DNA of 64,000 nucleotides from NCBI GenBank assembly GCA_037043455.1, contig JAWPHD010004498.1, positions 122,290 to 186,289 on the forward strand, given 5' to 3'. The DNA is from Cyrtodaria siliqua (lineage: Eukaryota > Mollusca > Bivalvia > Adapedonta > Hiatellidae). Shown piece after piece: positions 1 to 11,089 of this stretch; position 1 is the first letter of the stretch, and every line of letters begins with the position of its first letter. Below the pieces are notes generated by a model that had not been told where the DNA came from, did no database searches, and worked only from the letters and a program-made list of their open reading frames with translations. The position numbers and the translations under genes were made by a program.

Positions 1-4
1 TTCG

Positions 5-41
5 AAATTGGGATCTCGTATCTCTTACGAGATCCCAATTT
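5..41. repeat. Perfect hairpin, 16-bp arms
   Basis: Bases 5-20 and 26-41 are exact reverse complements separated by a 5-base loop. The arms carry the motif TTGGGATCTCGTA. It may be the end of a MITE cut by the window edge; no second copy was found. Confidence 0.85.
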
Positions 42-867
42 TGAAAGTTGCCGTGTTGAGTTCAAAATTCTCTCCCTTTATTATATTTACTGAATTCACA
101 TTATCCCCAAGATCCAGCACCTTTCATTACCGCTGTCTCAATATAGCTGTGTGTGGTTGAATGCTTAAATGTGGCCCACTCATATGAGCTATAATTGTAT
201 GTATGTATGCGTCTACATGTTAATCGTGCCTCGAGACGTGTGTGTTATGATGTCGAGATACAGTTCATCAACGTGTGTTGCAGCTAACTGTTTTAAGGAG
301 TGAATGCATACGTTTGATTTCTGTGTATCTCGTCATAGCTAGGCGCCCTGCCGTAGTTCGTCCGAAGGTTGTCTGTCCTTGGTAGTTAACAAATATTTCT
401 CCCTATGTATATATATATATATATACGAATAAACTATAACTGTAATCGGCACATGCATAGAGAATATTATGTTAACTCTGTCAAGTTTATTAGGCTAGGC
501 TTAGAAAACGAAGAATGGCATGGTTCTGCCGAGCCGTTCTTCGATTTCGTGCCGAGCCTAATATACTTTATAATAAAAGGCACTGACAAAATATTATATT
601 TATCATGTAGATTATCCACATTTTCGGTATGAATTACTATTATTATCTATTTCGCAAAATGTTACGCTTATCGAGGACGCCGCCATGTTTTGTTTTTTGT
701 TTGTTTTATGACGTCAGATAACAGAAGGTACCGGGCGTCAGATAACGTTACGAACAATAAACGCCGAAGGCTTCCGCATTGATTTGCTTTATTGGTCAGT
801 GCCTAATAAAGCAAAATGTATTAGGTCAACCCTTTATTCGGCATAAAAGTGCATATCTGCATGATAA
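42..867. other. Non-coding stretch with a TA run and a small hairpin
   Basis: No coding region is supported; the 75-residue frame at 405-632 is low-complexity and begins in a TA dinucleotide run at about 404-424. A hairpin with perfect 10-bp arms (TTGCTTTATT / AATAAAGCAA) and an 11-base loop lies at 784-814. Confidence 0.6.
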
Positions 868-1230
868 TTTATGCGCATTGTTTATTCTGGGAAGTAAGTA
901 ACAAACAACTAGAGGGTGTAGTGTCGATATATGCCACAAAGTGACTTTTTATTCACAAGGGTGTGAATATGTTTAAAGTTCAATTAGTAGATATGTAATA
1001 TTGCATGAAACATTGTAATATTATGTAACACATATTAATTTCCTTTAATTGCATAATGAAACTGATATAGAATAAAGCACTATACAATTAGATGTACTAA
1101 ATATTATTATGCAATATTACGTAATCTAAGTTGTTACACGATTTGTCGTTAATTGGAAATAACTGTTTATTTATATTAAAAACATTAATGGTGTTTATAT
1201 AATCTTTAATTAGCTATGGCGATTTTCGCC
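868..1230 (+). repeat. 363-bp direct repeat, copy 1
   Basis: Nearly identical, by eye, to 1572-1933 in the same orientation. Both start TTTATGCGCATTG and end GCGATTTTCGCC. The copies flank about 341 bp, giving a repeat-spacer-repeat layout like a miniature LTR element, although the ends lack a clear TG...CA. A plain duplication with an insertion at the junction is equally possible. Confidence 0.85.
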
Positions 1231-1340
1231 TAATCATGGAGCTTAGACGTAGAATAAAGTCAATACGAGCGCCATGATATAGTTTGCATTTATATATTTA
1301 TTATTTTTTGCAGGGTGGTTGGTTGGGGATTGTGGCGGTT

Positions 1341-1572
1341 TTAGAGTTTTCCACTCCGACTGGCTGTTGTAAAACACAGAGCCTGAATTGGATATGTTAC
1401 AGATAACCCTGGTGATTAACGGGGCCCGTCCCGCTGTTTTAATAAGCCAATGGTCTTCTTGTTGCGTTATAAACACTGAAGCGCGTAATAGGTTTATAAA
1501 CCGGGGTCCAGGACGTACGTACAGAGAACAAACGCTTTGCATAAATATTCAATCACTTTGCAATTAGATTAT
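1341..1572. repeat. Dispersed repeat K, copy 1
   Basis: About 232 bp with roughly ten differences from 7528-7759. It fills most of the spacer between the 363-bp direct repeats and ends exactly where the second one begins. The minus strand keeps an open frame of about 70 residues in both copies. Most of the differences change amino acids, so I do not call it coding. Confidence 0.8.
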
Positions 1573-1933
1573 TTATGCGCATTGTTTATTCTGGGAATTA
1601 AGTAACAAACAACTAGTGGGTGTAGTGTCGATATATGCCACAAAGTGACTTTTTATTCACAAGGGTGTGAATATGTTTAAAGTTCAATTAGTAGACATGT
1701 ACTATTGCATGAAACATTGTAATATTATGTAACACATATTAATTCCCTTTAATTGCATAATGAAACTTATATAGAATAAAGCACTATAAAATTAGGTGTA
1801 CTAAATATTATTATGCAATATTACGTAATCTAAGTTGTTACACGATTTGTCGTTAATTGGAAATAACTGTTTTTTATATTAAAAACATTAATGGTGTTTA
1901 TATAATCTTTAATTAGCTATGGCGATTTTCGCC
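1572..1933 (+). repeat. 363-bp direct repeat, copy 2
   Basis: Partner of 868-1230 with a handful of substitutions and a few small indels. Its right end overlaps a small inverted repeat (ATGGCGATTT near 1919 and AAATCGCCAT ending near 1972), which could be the border of the larger element. Confidence 0.85.
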
Positions 1934-2883
1934 ACTCTCATCAGACAATTTGACTGATGAAATCGCCATAAGAAAGGGAAAGAAACAAAAACAAAACGAA
2001 TGACCTTGGCATATATCGAACACGAAACAACAAAGGAAAAACAAACCAATTAATTAAGCGTATTTATGCTGATGTTTTAGCGAAATGCACATTATACCTT
2101 AACGCGTCTGAACGATCGTACATGAACACATGGTGCGATTCTGACATAAATGTACACGTGAATAACGAATAACTCATATACATTAAATCACTAAGCAGAA
2201 ACTAATTCATAAACGTTGAACTTCTCGTTAAGTGATATTCCGTCGAATGTACGACTTCAAAATGTCTCTTTCAAGTGGACCCTTGGAAACGGCCGGACAC
2301 GACACATACGAAATATATGTATATCAATGTAGTTTATAAACACGAACGACCCTACATGAACACATGGTAAGGTCACTCCCCGTGTGTACGAATACAACCC
2401 CACATGAACCCATGGTGGGGTCAATATTTGATAATGAGTCTAGTCTGAATGCAAACCGCTCACAAGTAATCAGTGAAATGAACGCGTGGATGTTCCGTGT
2501 TATCTTTATCTGTAATGTTGAGCGACTATGTAATGAAGGCCGTGAACCCACTGGCCTCTATTTATTGATGTATGTATTTGACCGCAACTGCGCGTCACAC
2601 ACGTTGTAAATAGCTCCACCGCCGACTTCTCCACTGGCGTCTGTAAACGGCGAAAAAACAGCATGTCTGGAAAACAAAAACGTAGACCTTCCGCTGGGCG
2701 ATGCTACAAATTGTTTACATATCAAAAGGTACTGTTTGACACCTGTTGTCAGACGGACGCAATCGTATGTGTTTTTCACATTAAGCGTGGGATTTATTGC
2801 CTATTTGAATTAATTAAAATAAATAGTCATGTTTTACCACAAATAACTCAGACATACATTTATAACGTTTATTCGAGCTTTTT
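1934..2883. other. Non-coding stretch with an H-repeat fragment
   Basis: No gene is supported. A short piece at about 2284-2320 (GGAAACGGCCGGACACGAC) matches the left end of the hairpin repeat family best seen at 22961-23220. The motif ACATGAACACATGG occurs near 2120 and 2355 with a related form near 2405. Overlapping frames of 73-81 residues on both strands look like chance. Confidence 0.45.
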
Positions 2884-2896
2884 ATAATTTAAACAA

Positions 2897-2975
2897 TATT
2901 TTATTCAAGTACTGAATGGGATTGGACAACAGGCAATGCCTATGTAAGACCTCTCCCTTTTTTTTTTTTTTTTTT
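2897..2975. mobile_element. Short retroposon-like insert with T-run and target duplication
   Basis: The 79-bp insert ends in a run of 18 T and is flanked by the same 13 bases, ATAATTTAAACAA, at 2884-2896 and 2976-2988. This fits a truncated retroposon with a target-site duplication. Its parent family is not known to me. Confidence 0.55.
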
Positions 2976-2999
2976 ATAATTTAAACAAATTCGAGCTTG

Positions 3000-3100
3000 T
3001 TCGGGTAATGAACCACTTATAAACATCAAGAGATAATTTAATTGGAATGAACAATGCTTTCTAAGTTATGTGTGACACGTAATGGAGATAATGCGAACAT
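3000..3100 (+). repeat. 100-bp direct repeat, copy 1
   Basis: Matches 3513-3607 in the same direction (GGTAATGAACCA...ATAATGCGAAC). The two copies bracket the SINE-like element at 3155-3510, so the insertion may have landed in or between tandem copies. Confidence 0.7.
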
Positions 3101-3154
3101 GTATTTTAGAACCTCAAATTACTCAAACAGAATTATTGTGTATACATTTCTAAA

Positions 3155-3510
3155 GTGCCTATCATAGCTTGTTCAGGGGTAGGACCCAAGCCCTTCCATT
3201 CATATTCATTTTGTTATTTTGCGTTCATGCTCATTAAAGGTCTTCATCATGAACCATGCATTGTTTCTGGTGCCATTTCGCTCACATCACTGAGAGCAGT
3301 GGCAGAAAACAATAAACGTGACTCCAGCGTAATTGGAGTGTCTACACTATACTTTGCAGCAACTCTTCAGTTTAGGGTGAGAATGTCCTAGGCCCATTCT
3401 CCATATTTTATCTCGATGTACATGGAGGATGAGTTTGGCATGTTCATGCCTGTTAGGCGCCATATAACCTTTCATGTGTTGGTGCGCCTTAAAACCCAAT
3501 TCAATTCAAT
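3155..3510 (+). mobile_element. SINE-like element
   Basis: The 3' part runs through TTAGGCGCCATATAACC and GGTGCGCCTTAAAACCC to a short AATTC-type repeat tail, the layout of invertebrate SINE 3' ends. No clear tRNA-like head with A and B boxes is visible, so it is either 5' truncated or another repeat class. Confidence 0.5.
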
Positions 3511-3512
3511 TT

Positions 3513-3607
3513 AGGTAATGAACCATTATAAACGGCAAGAAATAATTAATTTTAATGAACATTGCGTCCTAGGTTATGTATGACACAGAATGGATATAAT
3601 GCGAACC
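3513..3607 (+). repeat. 100-bp direct repeat, copy 2
   Basis: Diverged partner of 3000-3100. Nothing coding lies between here and 3800. Confidence 0.7.
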
Positions 3608-3801
3608 TACCGGAAGTTGACCGGGTGGCCATTCTTAATCAAAGATCCAGTAATGATAATATACTCTAATGACCATTAATTGTACCATTAACTGAATTAT
3701 GTGGAGGTGAAGGATTCCCACGGACATCTTTGAACATTGAACTGCCTGCTGCCACTCACAGACAAAGATAAATGGCTATTAACTGACACCTGTTGATAAT
3801 A

Positions 3802-4299
3802 TCACAGACGTATGAGCTCTTGAATTTCGGAAAGATTCAGAGAACTGTGAGCTCTTGAAATGTTACAATTATCAATGAACTTGATATTTAATATTTTCAA
3901 ATATATGACATATATTTTGGGGATTGTGTCTAAAAGGACGTGTCTTAAATGACTTAGATCTACGAACTTAATGGCCCGTATATTTGATATTATCTTTTCT
4001 GATATCATGAAGTCGACTGGCATTCATACGCTTGTAAACGATTTGTGTGCGTTAGACCCACGTGTTATTTTGCCGACTAATGAGTTAACACTGTCATTCA
4101 TGATGACGTATTCGGTTGTTTTTGCCTTCGAGGCCAAAGCTTTTTCTACTATTTCGGACAGTGAGGCCGTGACTCTTTGAGTGACGTTATCTGTTATTTC
4201 GTTTATTAAAGAGAGTACATCGGGATTTTCATGGGAGTTTAGGTGTCCGACTGAGAATTGACAAATATTAATATTTTCTAGTCTATATGACCAAAACAT
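3802..4299 (-). pseudogene. Broken ORF, unidentified
   Basis: One minus-strand frame runs about 165 codons from 4299 to 3802, interrupted by a single TGA at 4026-4024 followed at once by ATG at 4023. The upstream part has a helical, Ser/Glu/Ala/Lys-rich stretch (NVTQRVTASLSEIVEKALAS) and the downstream part is Ile/Leu rich. No domain is recognised. It could be a decayed retroelement gag-like segment or a chance frame in AT-rich DNA. Confidence 0.3.
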
Positions 4300-4644
4300 A
4301 ATGAATGATCCTACACAATATCTCTTATTTGCAAAGAAATTCCTTCTGCGCGGTAATACGTGCTATCCTAGATGACGCACTAGGGTTAATTTCGGCTTTT
4401 TACGCCCGATTCCGTCCTAACTATATGGTGTTGTGAGAATTTAGACGTTAATGAAATGATTCTAACGTCATAATCTGATTGATATTTCTGTTATTTCCCT
4501 TATTAAATTAGCAGGTAAAACTGATACTTCCCCTGATTTGCTGGTGGTTTTCTTTGTTGACCTTATCGGCGCCGGGCTGTCCTTGCTGTTCTTTTTCTTT
4601 GGGGCCATTCTCTGAAATAGTGAATACAGCGAGGGACACCATGT
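4300..4644. other. Non-coding spacer
   Basis: The plus strand from 4298 reads a short frame ending LLRGNTCYPR before a stop. A similar frame (LLRDSNVCYPR) is readable near 51062, so a piece of an unknown repeat may be shared. Otherwise nothing is seen. Confidence 0.35.
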
Positions 4645-6132
4645 TTAGTGAAATACCGCTCTATAATAAGGCACTTACGCCTCTATGTATGAGAGGGTAC
4701 TAAAATATCGCTCTATAATAAGGCACTTAACGCCTCGATGTACAAGAGGGCACTAAAATACCGCTCTATAATCGGGCACTAAACGCCTCGAATGTATGAG
4801 AGGGGACTAAAATACCGCTCTATAATAAGGCATTTAACGCCTCTATGTAAGAGAGGGCACTAAAATACCGCTCTATAATTGGGCACTTAACGCCTCGAAT
4901 GTATGAGAGGGCACTTAAAATACCGCTCTATCATAAGGCACTTAACGCCTCGAATGTATGAGAGGGCACTAAAATGCCGCCCTATAATAAGGCACTTAAC
5001 GCCCTGATTTATGAGAGGGCACTAAAATACCGGTCTATAATCGGGCACTTAACGCCTCGATTGTATGAGAGGGCACTTTAAATACCGCTCTATCATAAGG
5101 CACTTAACGCCTCGAATGTATGAGAGGGCACTTAAAATACCGCTCTATCATAAGGCACTTACGCCTCGAATGTATGAGAGGGCACTACAATGCCGCTCTA
5201 TAATAAGGCACTTAACGCCCTGATGTATGAGAGGGCACTAAAATACCGCTCTATAATCGGGCACTTAACGCCTCGAATGTATGAGAGGGCACTTAAAATA
5301 CCGCTCTATCATAAGGCACTTAACGCCTCTATGTATGAGAGGGCACTAAAATACCGCTCTATAATCGGGCACTTAACGCCTCGAATGTATGAGAGGGCAC
5401 TAAAATACCGCCCTATAAACGGTCACTTAACGCTCTGATGTATGAGAGGGCACTGAAATACTGCTCTATAATAAGGCACTTAACGCCTCGAATGTATGAG
5501 AGGGCACTAAAATGCCGCTCTAAAATAAGGCACATAACGCCTCTGTGTATGAGAGGGCACTAAAATACCGCTTTATAATCGGGCACTTAACGCCTCGCTG
5601 TATGAGAGTGCACTAAAACGCCGCTCTATAATAAGGCACTTAACGCCTCTATATATGAAAGGGCACTAAAATACCGCTCTATATTAAGGCACTTAGCGCC
5701 TCTATGTATGCTATTGCACTAAAATACCGCTCTATAATAAGGGACGTAACGACTCTATGTATGCGAGAGGCACTCAAACGACACCGTAGTAAGGCACTTG
5801 ACGCCTCTGTGTATGAGAGGGCACTAAACGCCGCTCTATGATAAGGCGCTCGACGTCTCTATGTATGAGAGGGAACTAAGCAATGCTCTGTAAAAATGGG
5901 GCACTTCACGTAATAAGGCACTTGATGCCTCTATGTATGAGAGGGAACTAAACAATGAAACTAGACGCTGCTCTGTAGTAATGCGCATGGCTCCTCTCTG
6001 TATGATATGGTCTTAACGGTTATATGTGTGCGAGGGCACTAGATAACGCTCTTTTCTAAGGCGCATGAGTGGGAGTGTACATGATATTTGATAATTGTAA
6101 AGAGCGGAGCTTAAAAGGCCTCTATTTATGAC
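4645..6132. repeat. 54-bp minisatellite array, about 25 copies
   Basis: A unit of about 54 bp repeats head to tail. It contains ACCGCTCTATAAT, GGCACTTAACGCC and TGTATGAGAGGGCAC. Copies are regular to about 5700 and decay toward 6130. Unit variants (ATAAGGCAC with CCCTGATG, ATCGGGCAC with CTCGAATG, ATCATAAGG) recur in a loose three- or four-unit order, suggesting higher-order repeats. The period is 18 codons, so open frames appear (for example 5190-5438), but one-base indels between units break them. I read it as non-coding satellite. Confidence 0.93.
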
Positions 6133-6438
6133 AAATTTCTGTACGGTAACAAATTGAAACGGTTTTATGACAGGAATGCAAAACCTCTGAGCCCCTTGTC
6201 AATTAGAGACACAGTAAGAATTCAACCATCTAACAAATTGTGGAAACCTGCTCTCGTAGTTAAAAAGCAAAATGAGCGATCCTACTCGGATATGACAAAA
6301 TATGATAATGCCATTTACCGTAGGAACAGAAGACACCTTCTTAAAAAGAAGGAAAATCACGGTGTCAAAGTGAAGGTTTACTTCCCGCCAAAGTGCCGCA
6401 AAGAGCAAAAATGCCTCGTCAAATGCCACAAGTGTTAA
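6133..6438 (+). pseudogene. Ty3/gypsy-like integrase C-terminal fragment
   Basis: The frame reads into the array edge without a start and ends at 6438. It shows the end of a gypsy polyprotein: KRFYDRNAK, then a DTVRIQP strand, WKPALVVKK, and the YRRNRRHLLKK box followed by a Lys-rich tail. This order matches integrase C-termini of K02A2.6-type retrotransposons. About 100 residues remain; protease, RT, RNase H and the integrase core are absent. The 54-bp minisatellite abuts it on the left and a probable LTR follows on the right. Confidence 0.8.
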
Positions 6439-6479
6439 AACACACATTAAAAGCAAAGTTTGTGTGTCTAACTAAATTG

Positions 6480-7130
6480 TCATGTAACACCTTCCTGTTG
6501 AATGTTCATTAACCCGATCAAGGCGGCCACATAATCGGTGTAATCATCATGGAACTACCATACACCTCGAAGCATGCTGGATTAAATGCCCAATAATTAA
6601 CCTCAGTGTGCCGCCGGGAGTTGTAAGATAATCAGCGATAAACTGACACTTTATAAAGTCAGATCTAAATGACGTTTGAATGGACCAAAGATCCTCGCGG
6701 CCTGCTATACTAGAGATTAATCTCCAGCTGCCAAACTGACCACGAACGAATCGTTTCGATATGAACATTAATGAATTCTGTCAAGAAATCCTTTATATCT
6801 ATGAACTTGTTATACGCATTCTTATATTATGAAAGAACTTATAACTTTGAATTTAAAAGGGGCAGTTGTTGTATTGTCGTCTTATAAAGACTCAATGAAC
6901 AGACAATACAAACCGAGTCTGCTGCTTTATTCTCTTAATTGTGTTTGTTGCTCCCAAAGGATCGCCTTTATTAGTATTTATTATAACAGACACTCTCTTA
7001 CCACGCACTCCAATCTGAAACACTGACTACTGCTGGTCAGTTTCCTATCTACATTACGATGAATAACGTCGTAATTACAGATTATTAGTTAGAGCAAGTT
7101 GTTAGTTCTTAGTTATTTATAGTCCTACAT
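6480..7130 (+). mobile_element. Probable 3' LTR of the gypsy-like element (L family)
   Basis: It starts near TGTAACACC, about 40 bases after the polyprotein stop. At 6885-6995 it contains the recurring L-family block: CCGAGTCTGCTGCTTTATT then GTGTTTGTTGCTCCCAAAGG. In other copies this block has AATAAAACCGAGTCTGC, a plausible polyadenylation signal. The LTR ends are not fixed because no second LTR is present here. Confidence 0.6.
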
Positions 7131-7146
7131 TAACACCGGTAAGACG

Positions 7147-7340
7147 TAGCATAAACGCCTCTATTTATTACAAACGGTGCACTGTAATTGCGATAGTCTA
7201 GACACTGCTCTGCAATAAGAACTATGTGTACGCCTCTGTATATGAGTGGGAACTATATGCTGACTAAATATTACTCTGAAATAGGGCACTTAACGCCTCA
7301 TTTTATGACACACAGGGGACTAAACCCTGCTCTGTAAAAG
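7147..7340. repeat. Degenerate continuation of the 54-bp minisatellite
   Basis: Recognisable fragments include ACGCCTCTATTTATTAC, GGGCACTTAACGCCTC and ACTGCTCTG. The array therefore resumes after the gypsy piece, and GCCTCTATTTAT occurs at both borders of that piece. Confidence 0.7.
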
Positions 7341-7527
7341 CTTATATTCCAGTATTGTTTTAATCTGAAATCATGTTTCAACCGATTATCTATGCCACAT
7401 AAACATCGAGACGCCTTGGGATCGCATGTCCCAATATCATGGCGTTCAATGGCATTTTCACATAAGATATAGCGTCACTTGCCTGATATATAATATTCCG
7501 CAAAACTATAATATTCCTTTAAACTTT

Positions 7528-7759
7528 TTAGAATTTTCCACTCCGACTGGCTGTTGTAAAACACAGAGCATGAATGGGATATGTTATAGATAACCCTGGT
7601 GATTAAAGGGGCCCGCCCCGCTGTTTTAATAAGCCAATGGTCTTCGTGTTGCGTTATAAACACTGAAGCGCGTAATAGGTTTATAAACCGGGTTCCAGGA
7701 CGTACGTACAGAGAACAAACGCTTTGCATAAATATCCAATCACTTCGCAATTAGATTAT
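7528..7759. repeat. Dispersed repeat K, copy 2
   Basis: About 96 percent identical to 1341-1572 by eye. Its flanks differ from those of copy 1, so the 232 bp behaves as a unit. The 180 bp to its left shows nothing recognisable. Confidence 0.8.
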
Positions 7760-7764
7760 ATAGG

Positions 7765-8015
7765 TATAAAAAACAGGAAAATTAGCATTCAAGGACGACA
7801 GTCAATCACAAACACATCCAGAAACAAAGAACAACTTTAAAGATGAATAAAAAGTCAAAGACATCACAAACACAAAAGCGTTGACAATAGAGCTACCGCC
7901 TTGTAACGGTCAGAAAAAGAGCACTGGGTGTTTAAACCAGGTTCTAGGGTGCACCAAACCTCAGACTTACCATACTGTCATCCCAATAAAAAGGGACAGT
8001 GTAAATAAAGAGCAA
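7765..8015 (-). mobile_element. R retroelement 3' end fragment
   Basis: A diverged copy of the R-family 3' end. On the plus strand it reads GCATTCAAGGACGACAGTC, then ACATCACAAACAC, TTGACAATAGAGCTACCGCC and TGTCATCCCAATAAAAAGG. Retroelement 3' ends of this family recur at least ten times here; no coding part is left in this copy. Confidence 0.8.
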
Positions 8016-8036
8016 TTTGTCAGTTATTGGCAGGTT

Positions 8037-8285
8037 AGTTTCTTTAAACATATCATTCATGTCTCTTTAGATACGACAGAGACTGTATGATCACAAGTTA
8101 AAGGAAGTTATATTTCCATAATAAAACCCATAAGAATATCTTAATATGCAAAAAATCAGATTATACTGCATAAAAGCTTTATTGCATAAAAGGTTTATTA
8201 AAAAGGACATGGTGTGTTAAAAATAGATGCGACTGTGTCAATCAAAAACACGTTAGCTAAGATGGCATTAAGCAGTCTATGACAA
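8037..8285 (+). repeat. Paired repeat Q, copy 1
   Basis: Aligns with 15693-16122, sharing CTCTTTAGATACG, TTCCATAATAAAA-like, GACATGGTGT and GTCAAAAACAC-like blocks in the same order. The second copy is longer because it holds an H fragment. The 8286-8489 stretch after it has nothing recognisable. Confidence 0.65.
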
Positions 8286-8489
8286 GAGTATGAAAGGAGA
8301 ATTTGGAAATCAACGAACTCGATAAATGGTCGTCTAGACTTTACTAACACCGGTCTTAAACATACGTAATTTAAAACGGTATCGGAATAGTCTATTCCTG
8401 TAATATGTTAAATTGTCCTTTAGTTTGATTGGTAGCATGATTTATCTTCTCTTTTTCTTATTAGCTTAATACTTATCTCGATTGTGAAA

Positions 8490-8600
8490 CACGTTCTTGC
8501 AACTTATATAAATCACTCTTGATGTCTCCCTTTGTAGAACCTGTACTAAGCAATGTAGATTAATTATCTTGCTCAAGGATAAATAACATGACCAAGTATG
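8490..8600 (-). mobile_element. SINE body fragment
   Basis: Matches the non-tRNA body of the complete SINE at 35145-35357: ACTAAGCAATG, TCTTGCTCA and ATCACTCT blocks in the same order and orientation. The tRNA-like head is missing. Confidence 0.7.
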
Positions 8601-8699
8601 AGTAGTTCCTACGTAAAGTGGTACACACAGGCAGAGTCATGGACACTGTGTGACAAAGGCGTGAATTAACTTCATTGAAGCACATATATAAAACAAATT

Positions 8700-8900
8700 A
8701 AAATGTTGGGATGTTTTTAATGGGTCAGTACAAAATAATGACCTTGAAGTAGTTAAAATAATGGCCATTACTAGACTGATAATAATGGTCATTACTGAGA
8801 AACATCTCTTGTGAATAGTGGCCATTACCTTCAAATAAAAGTTATCATTAATTTAAATACTGTTCGCATTGATAAAAGTAAAGGCCATTATTATTTACAT
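8700..8900. repeat. Scattered TGGCCATTA motif copies
   Basis: Variants of AATGGCCATTAC occur near 8757, 8785, 8818 and 8880, with a weaker one near 8738. The core TGGCCA is self-complementary. No array spacing is regular. A frame of 91 residues across part of this stretch is not supported as a gene. Confidence 0.4.
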
Positions 8901-9039
8901 GTACACATGATAGACGGGTGTTGCCTAGCTACCGTTCATAAGGATAGCTCTTTGTATTCATTTGCCAGTAGAGCTAAAATGAAGGTACATGTACAGTACC
9001 GTACAGCATGTACGTACATTTTCTGCACTTTAAGCTTTA

Positions 9040-9710
9040 ATATGGTCATTTTTCAGATAACTGGCGAAGTGATCACAATACACTGAGCCTTGGATGTCCT
9101 TAATCATTTGAGCGCAATCTAGTTGGTTCAAATACATGTCAAAGTGGTTATTAAGATAAACATTCCCAGCAAATTTTGTAAAGATCAGATGAAAAATTAA
9201 GGAGCTAGTGTTCACAGAGCAAAAATAAAGCATGTTTTCAATAGGCAAGTTTATTATATACCATCTGTGCTCAAGTTTGGTGAAGATCAGATGCAACATT
9301 GATGTTCTCAAGCATTAACAAGGCAAATTAAAGCATTTGCTTTCTTCAAATCAGTTGCAAGGACTGTATAACTTGGATGTTATATTTTTTATGATACATG
9401 TATTATGTGGTTTTGAAACCTCACTTTGCATTAATATAAAGATTCTGAACAAATTAAGTCAAGCTGAGATGACAAAGGTGCTGAAGTGTTAAGGGAAACA
9501 CATAACATTTTTCATGAAACAAGGTCCATAACTCTACAGTGTTTCTTAACCGATATGCAGTGGTTTTCAAACGTGTTAGAGCTTTCATCGATACAAAGGC
9601 CCTGACCAAGTTGGATTAAGATTAGATGCAATATGAATGTACTTGAGTGCTAACAACAACAAATAACAGACGGATGCACAAATAACGGACAACAAACCAT
9701 GAAATAAGCC
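9040..9710. repeat. Degenerate repeat with AAGATCAGATG modules
   Basis: Related modules (TTTGGTGAAGATCAGATGC, TTTTGTAAAGATCAGATG, TTGGATTAAGATTAGATGC) occur near 9165, 9275 and 9608, each followed by a CTCAAGCATTAAC-like block. The end carries an ACAGACGGATGCAC piece similar to the tail of the element at 40905-41670. This is a decayed interspersed repeat with no coding content. Confidence 0.55.
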
Positions 9711-11085
9711 GGTCGAGTAAAACAGTATAAACTAGTTTTATTATAAAGAAGGGGTAACAAATAATAATTGTTTGTATTATCAGGTACTAGCTATAATATC
9801 ATAAGGTCTTATTTTCTGATATACAGCTGTATTAATTATTGACCATATGATTTATGACAGAGGACAACAGATTTCAAACTGTGAATAGCAAATAGGCAAA
9901 TTACTTTAATCGACCGGAAAAGGAACTTCCGGGATTCTGACATTTTTTTTATTACTTCTAATCTTCACATGCGGTTACAGATCGTGATAATAGTACTACG
10001 TTTCCAATGATGAAATACCCCTAACAGACCATTTTTGATGATTGAAAATGAAATTAACCTCATTATGAGTCAATAAAGATAATCCATGGATATATGAAGC
10101 ACTATTATGAATATATATAGCACTATTGAAACAATATATGCCACAAGATTGTTGTAAACTATAAATGGAGAGAAAAAAACAAAGCCTGTTGTTGTTTTTT
10201 GTATGTCAGGAGATATAAGTATACTGTCAATCATTTCTGTGCTGCGAGGAAAGTGACTATGCTGTTTTGCCAGCGTAAAACCAAAAAAATAAACTAGGGT
10301 ATAATGCACAGGCTTGCATTATATTAGTCGACAGAAATGATAGACAGAAAAGATACAGTGTTGTATTATATGTATACATGTAAGTCATATTTATTTACAT
10401 CTACTAGAACACTTCTCTTCACTAATTTAATGCAAACCTGTGCTATAATCTGCCTAAATTGGTTACTTGGACAGGTTAATTTTTAGACTGAAGTGACGTG
10501 GAGTCTTCGTTTTTTGAATGTGTTTACCATAAGAGATGCAACACTGAAATTATTCGCGAAAACACATGACAATGTAGAGCAACGCGATTGAAACAATAAA
10601 TTATGCACAGATAGATGCAAAGTTATATCAAATACATATTAAATTACCGTTCACTGAAAGAATCTCACATCTCCATGCAGAAGTCGGTTGGCATCGGGAT
10701 CTAAAGACTGAGTCATGTCGTCCCGTATCCTATTTTCATCTCGGACCTGCCTTCATCGGACTATTTCCAATTTCCAAGTGAACTGACTGGAAATTATTGC
10801 CACTTTGCCATTTCATAAAAGTGTACTGAATGTGAGCCATATCTTATTTTTTGCGTAGAAACAAAAAACAGTCAAACAATCTCTTCGATTCAGATGTTTT
10901 CAAAATGATCAGCTGTTCTCGTTGCGCCTCTCGCTAATCGAGAATCAAAGTACTTGAAGTACTGAGAGTACGTTAACATTATGAGGACATTTAAAGCGAG
11001 AACATGAAAAGATAAACACTTTAAAAGGGATGACCTCAAATGATAACAAACACTCCTTCAAATCAGGACACAGCAGGAGCAATTT
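9711..11085. other. Non-coding stretch
   Basis: AT-rich sequence with no recognised gene, RNA or repeat. Frames up to 79 residues occur on the minus strand without any domain. Confidence 0.5.
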
Positions 11086-11089
11086 GGAG

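Noticed and set aside
1243..1542. Conserved minus-strand frame shared with 7475-7750
   Set aside because: Both are copies of repeat K; most substitutions between them change residues, so there is no sign of protein-level constraint.
5190..5438. An 82-residue repeat protein with 18-residue units
   Set aside because: It is the translated 54-bp minisatellite; neighbouring units carry one-base indels that break the frame, and other frames are equally open.
4645..6132. CRISPR-like repeat array
   Set aside because: Units are contiguous with no unique spacers, and the genome is eukaryotic.
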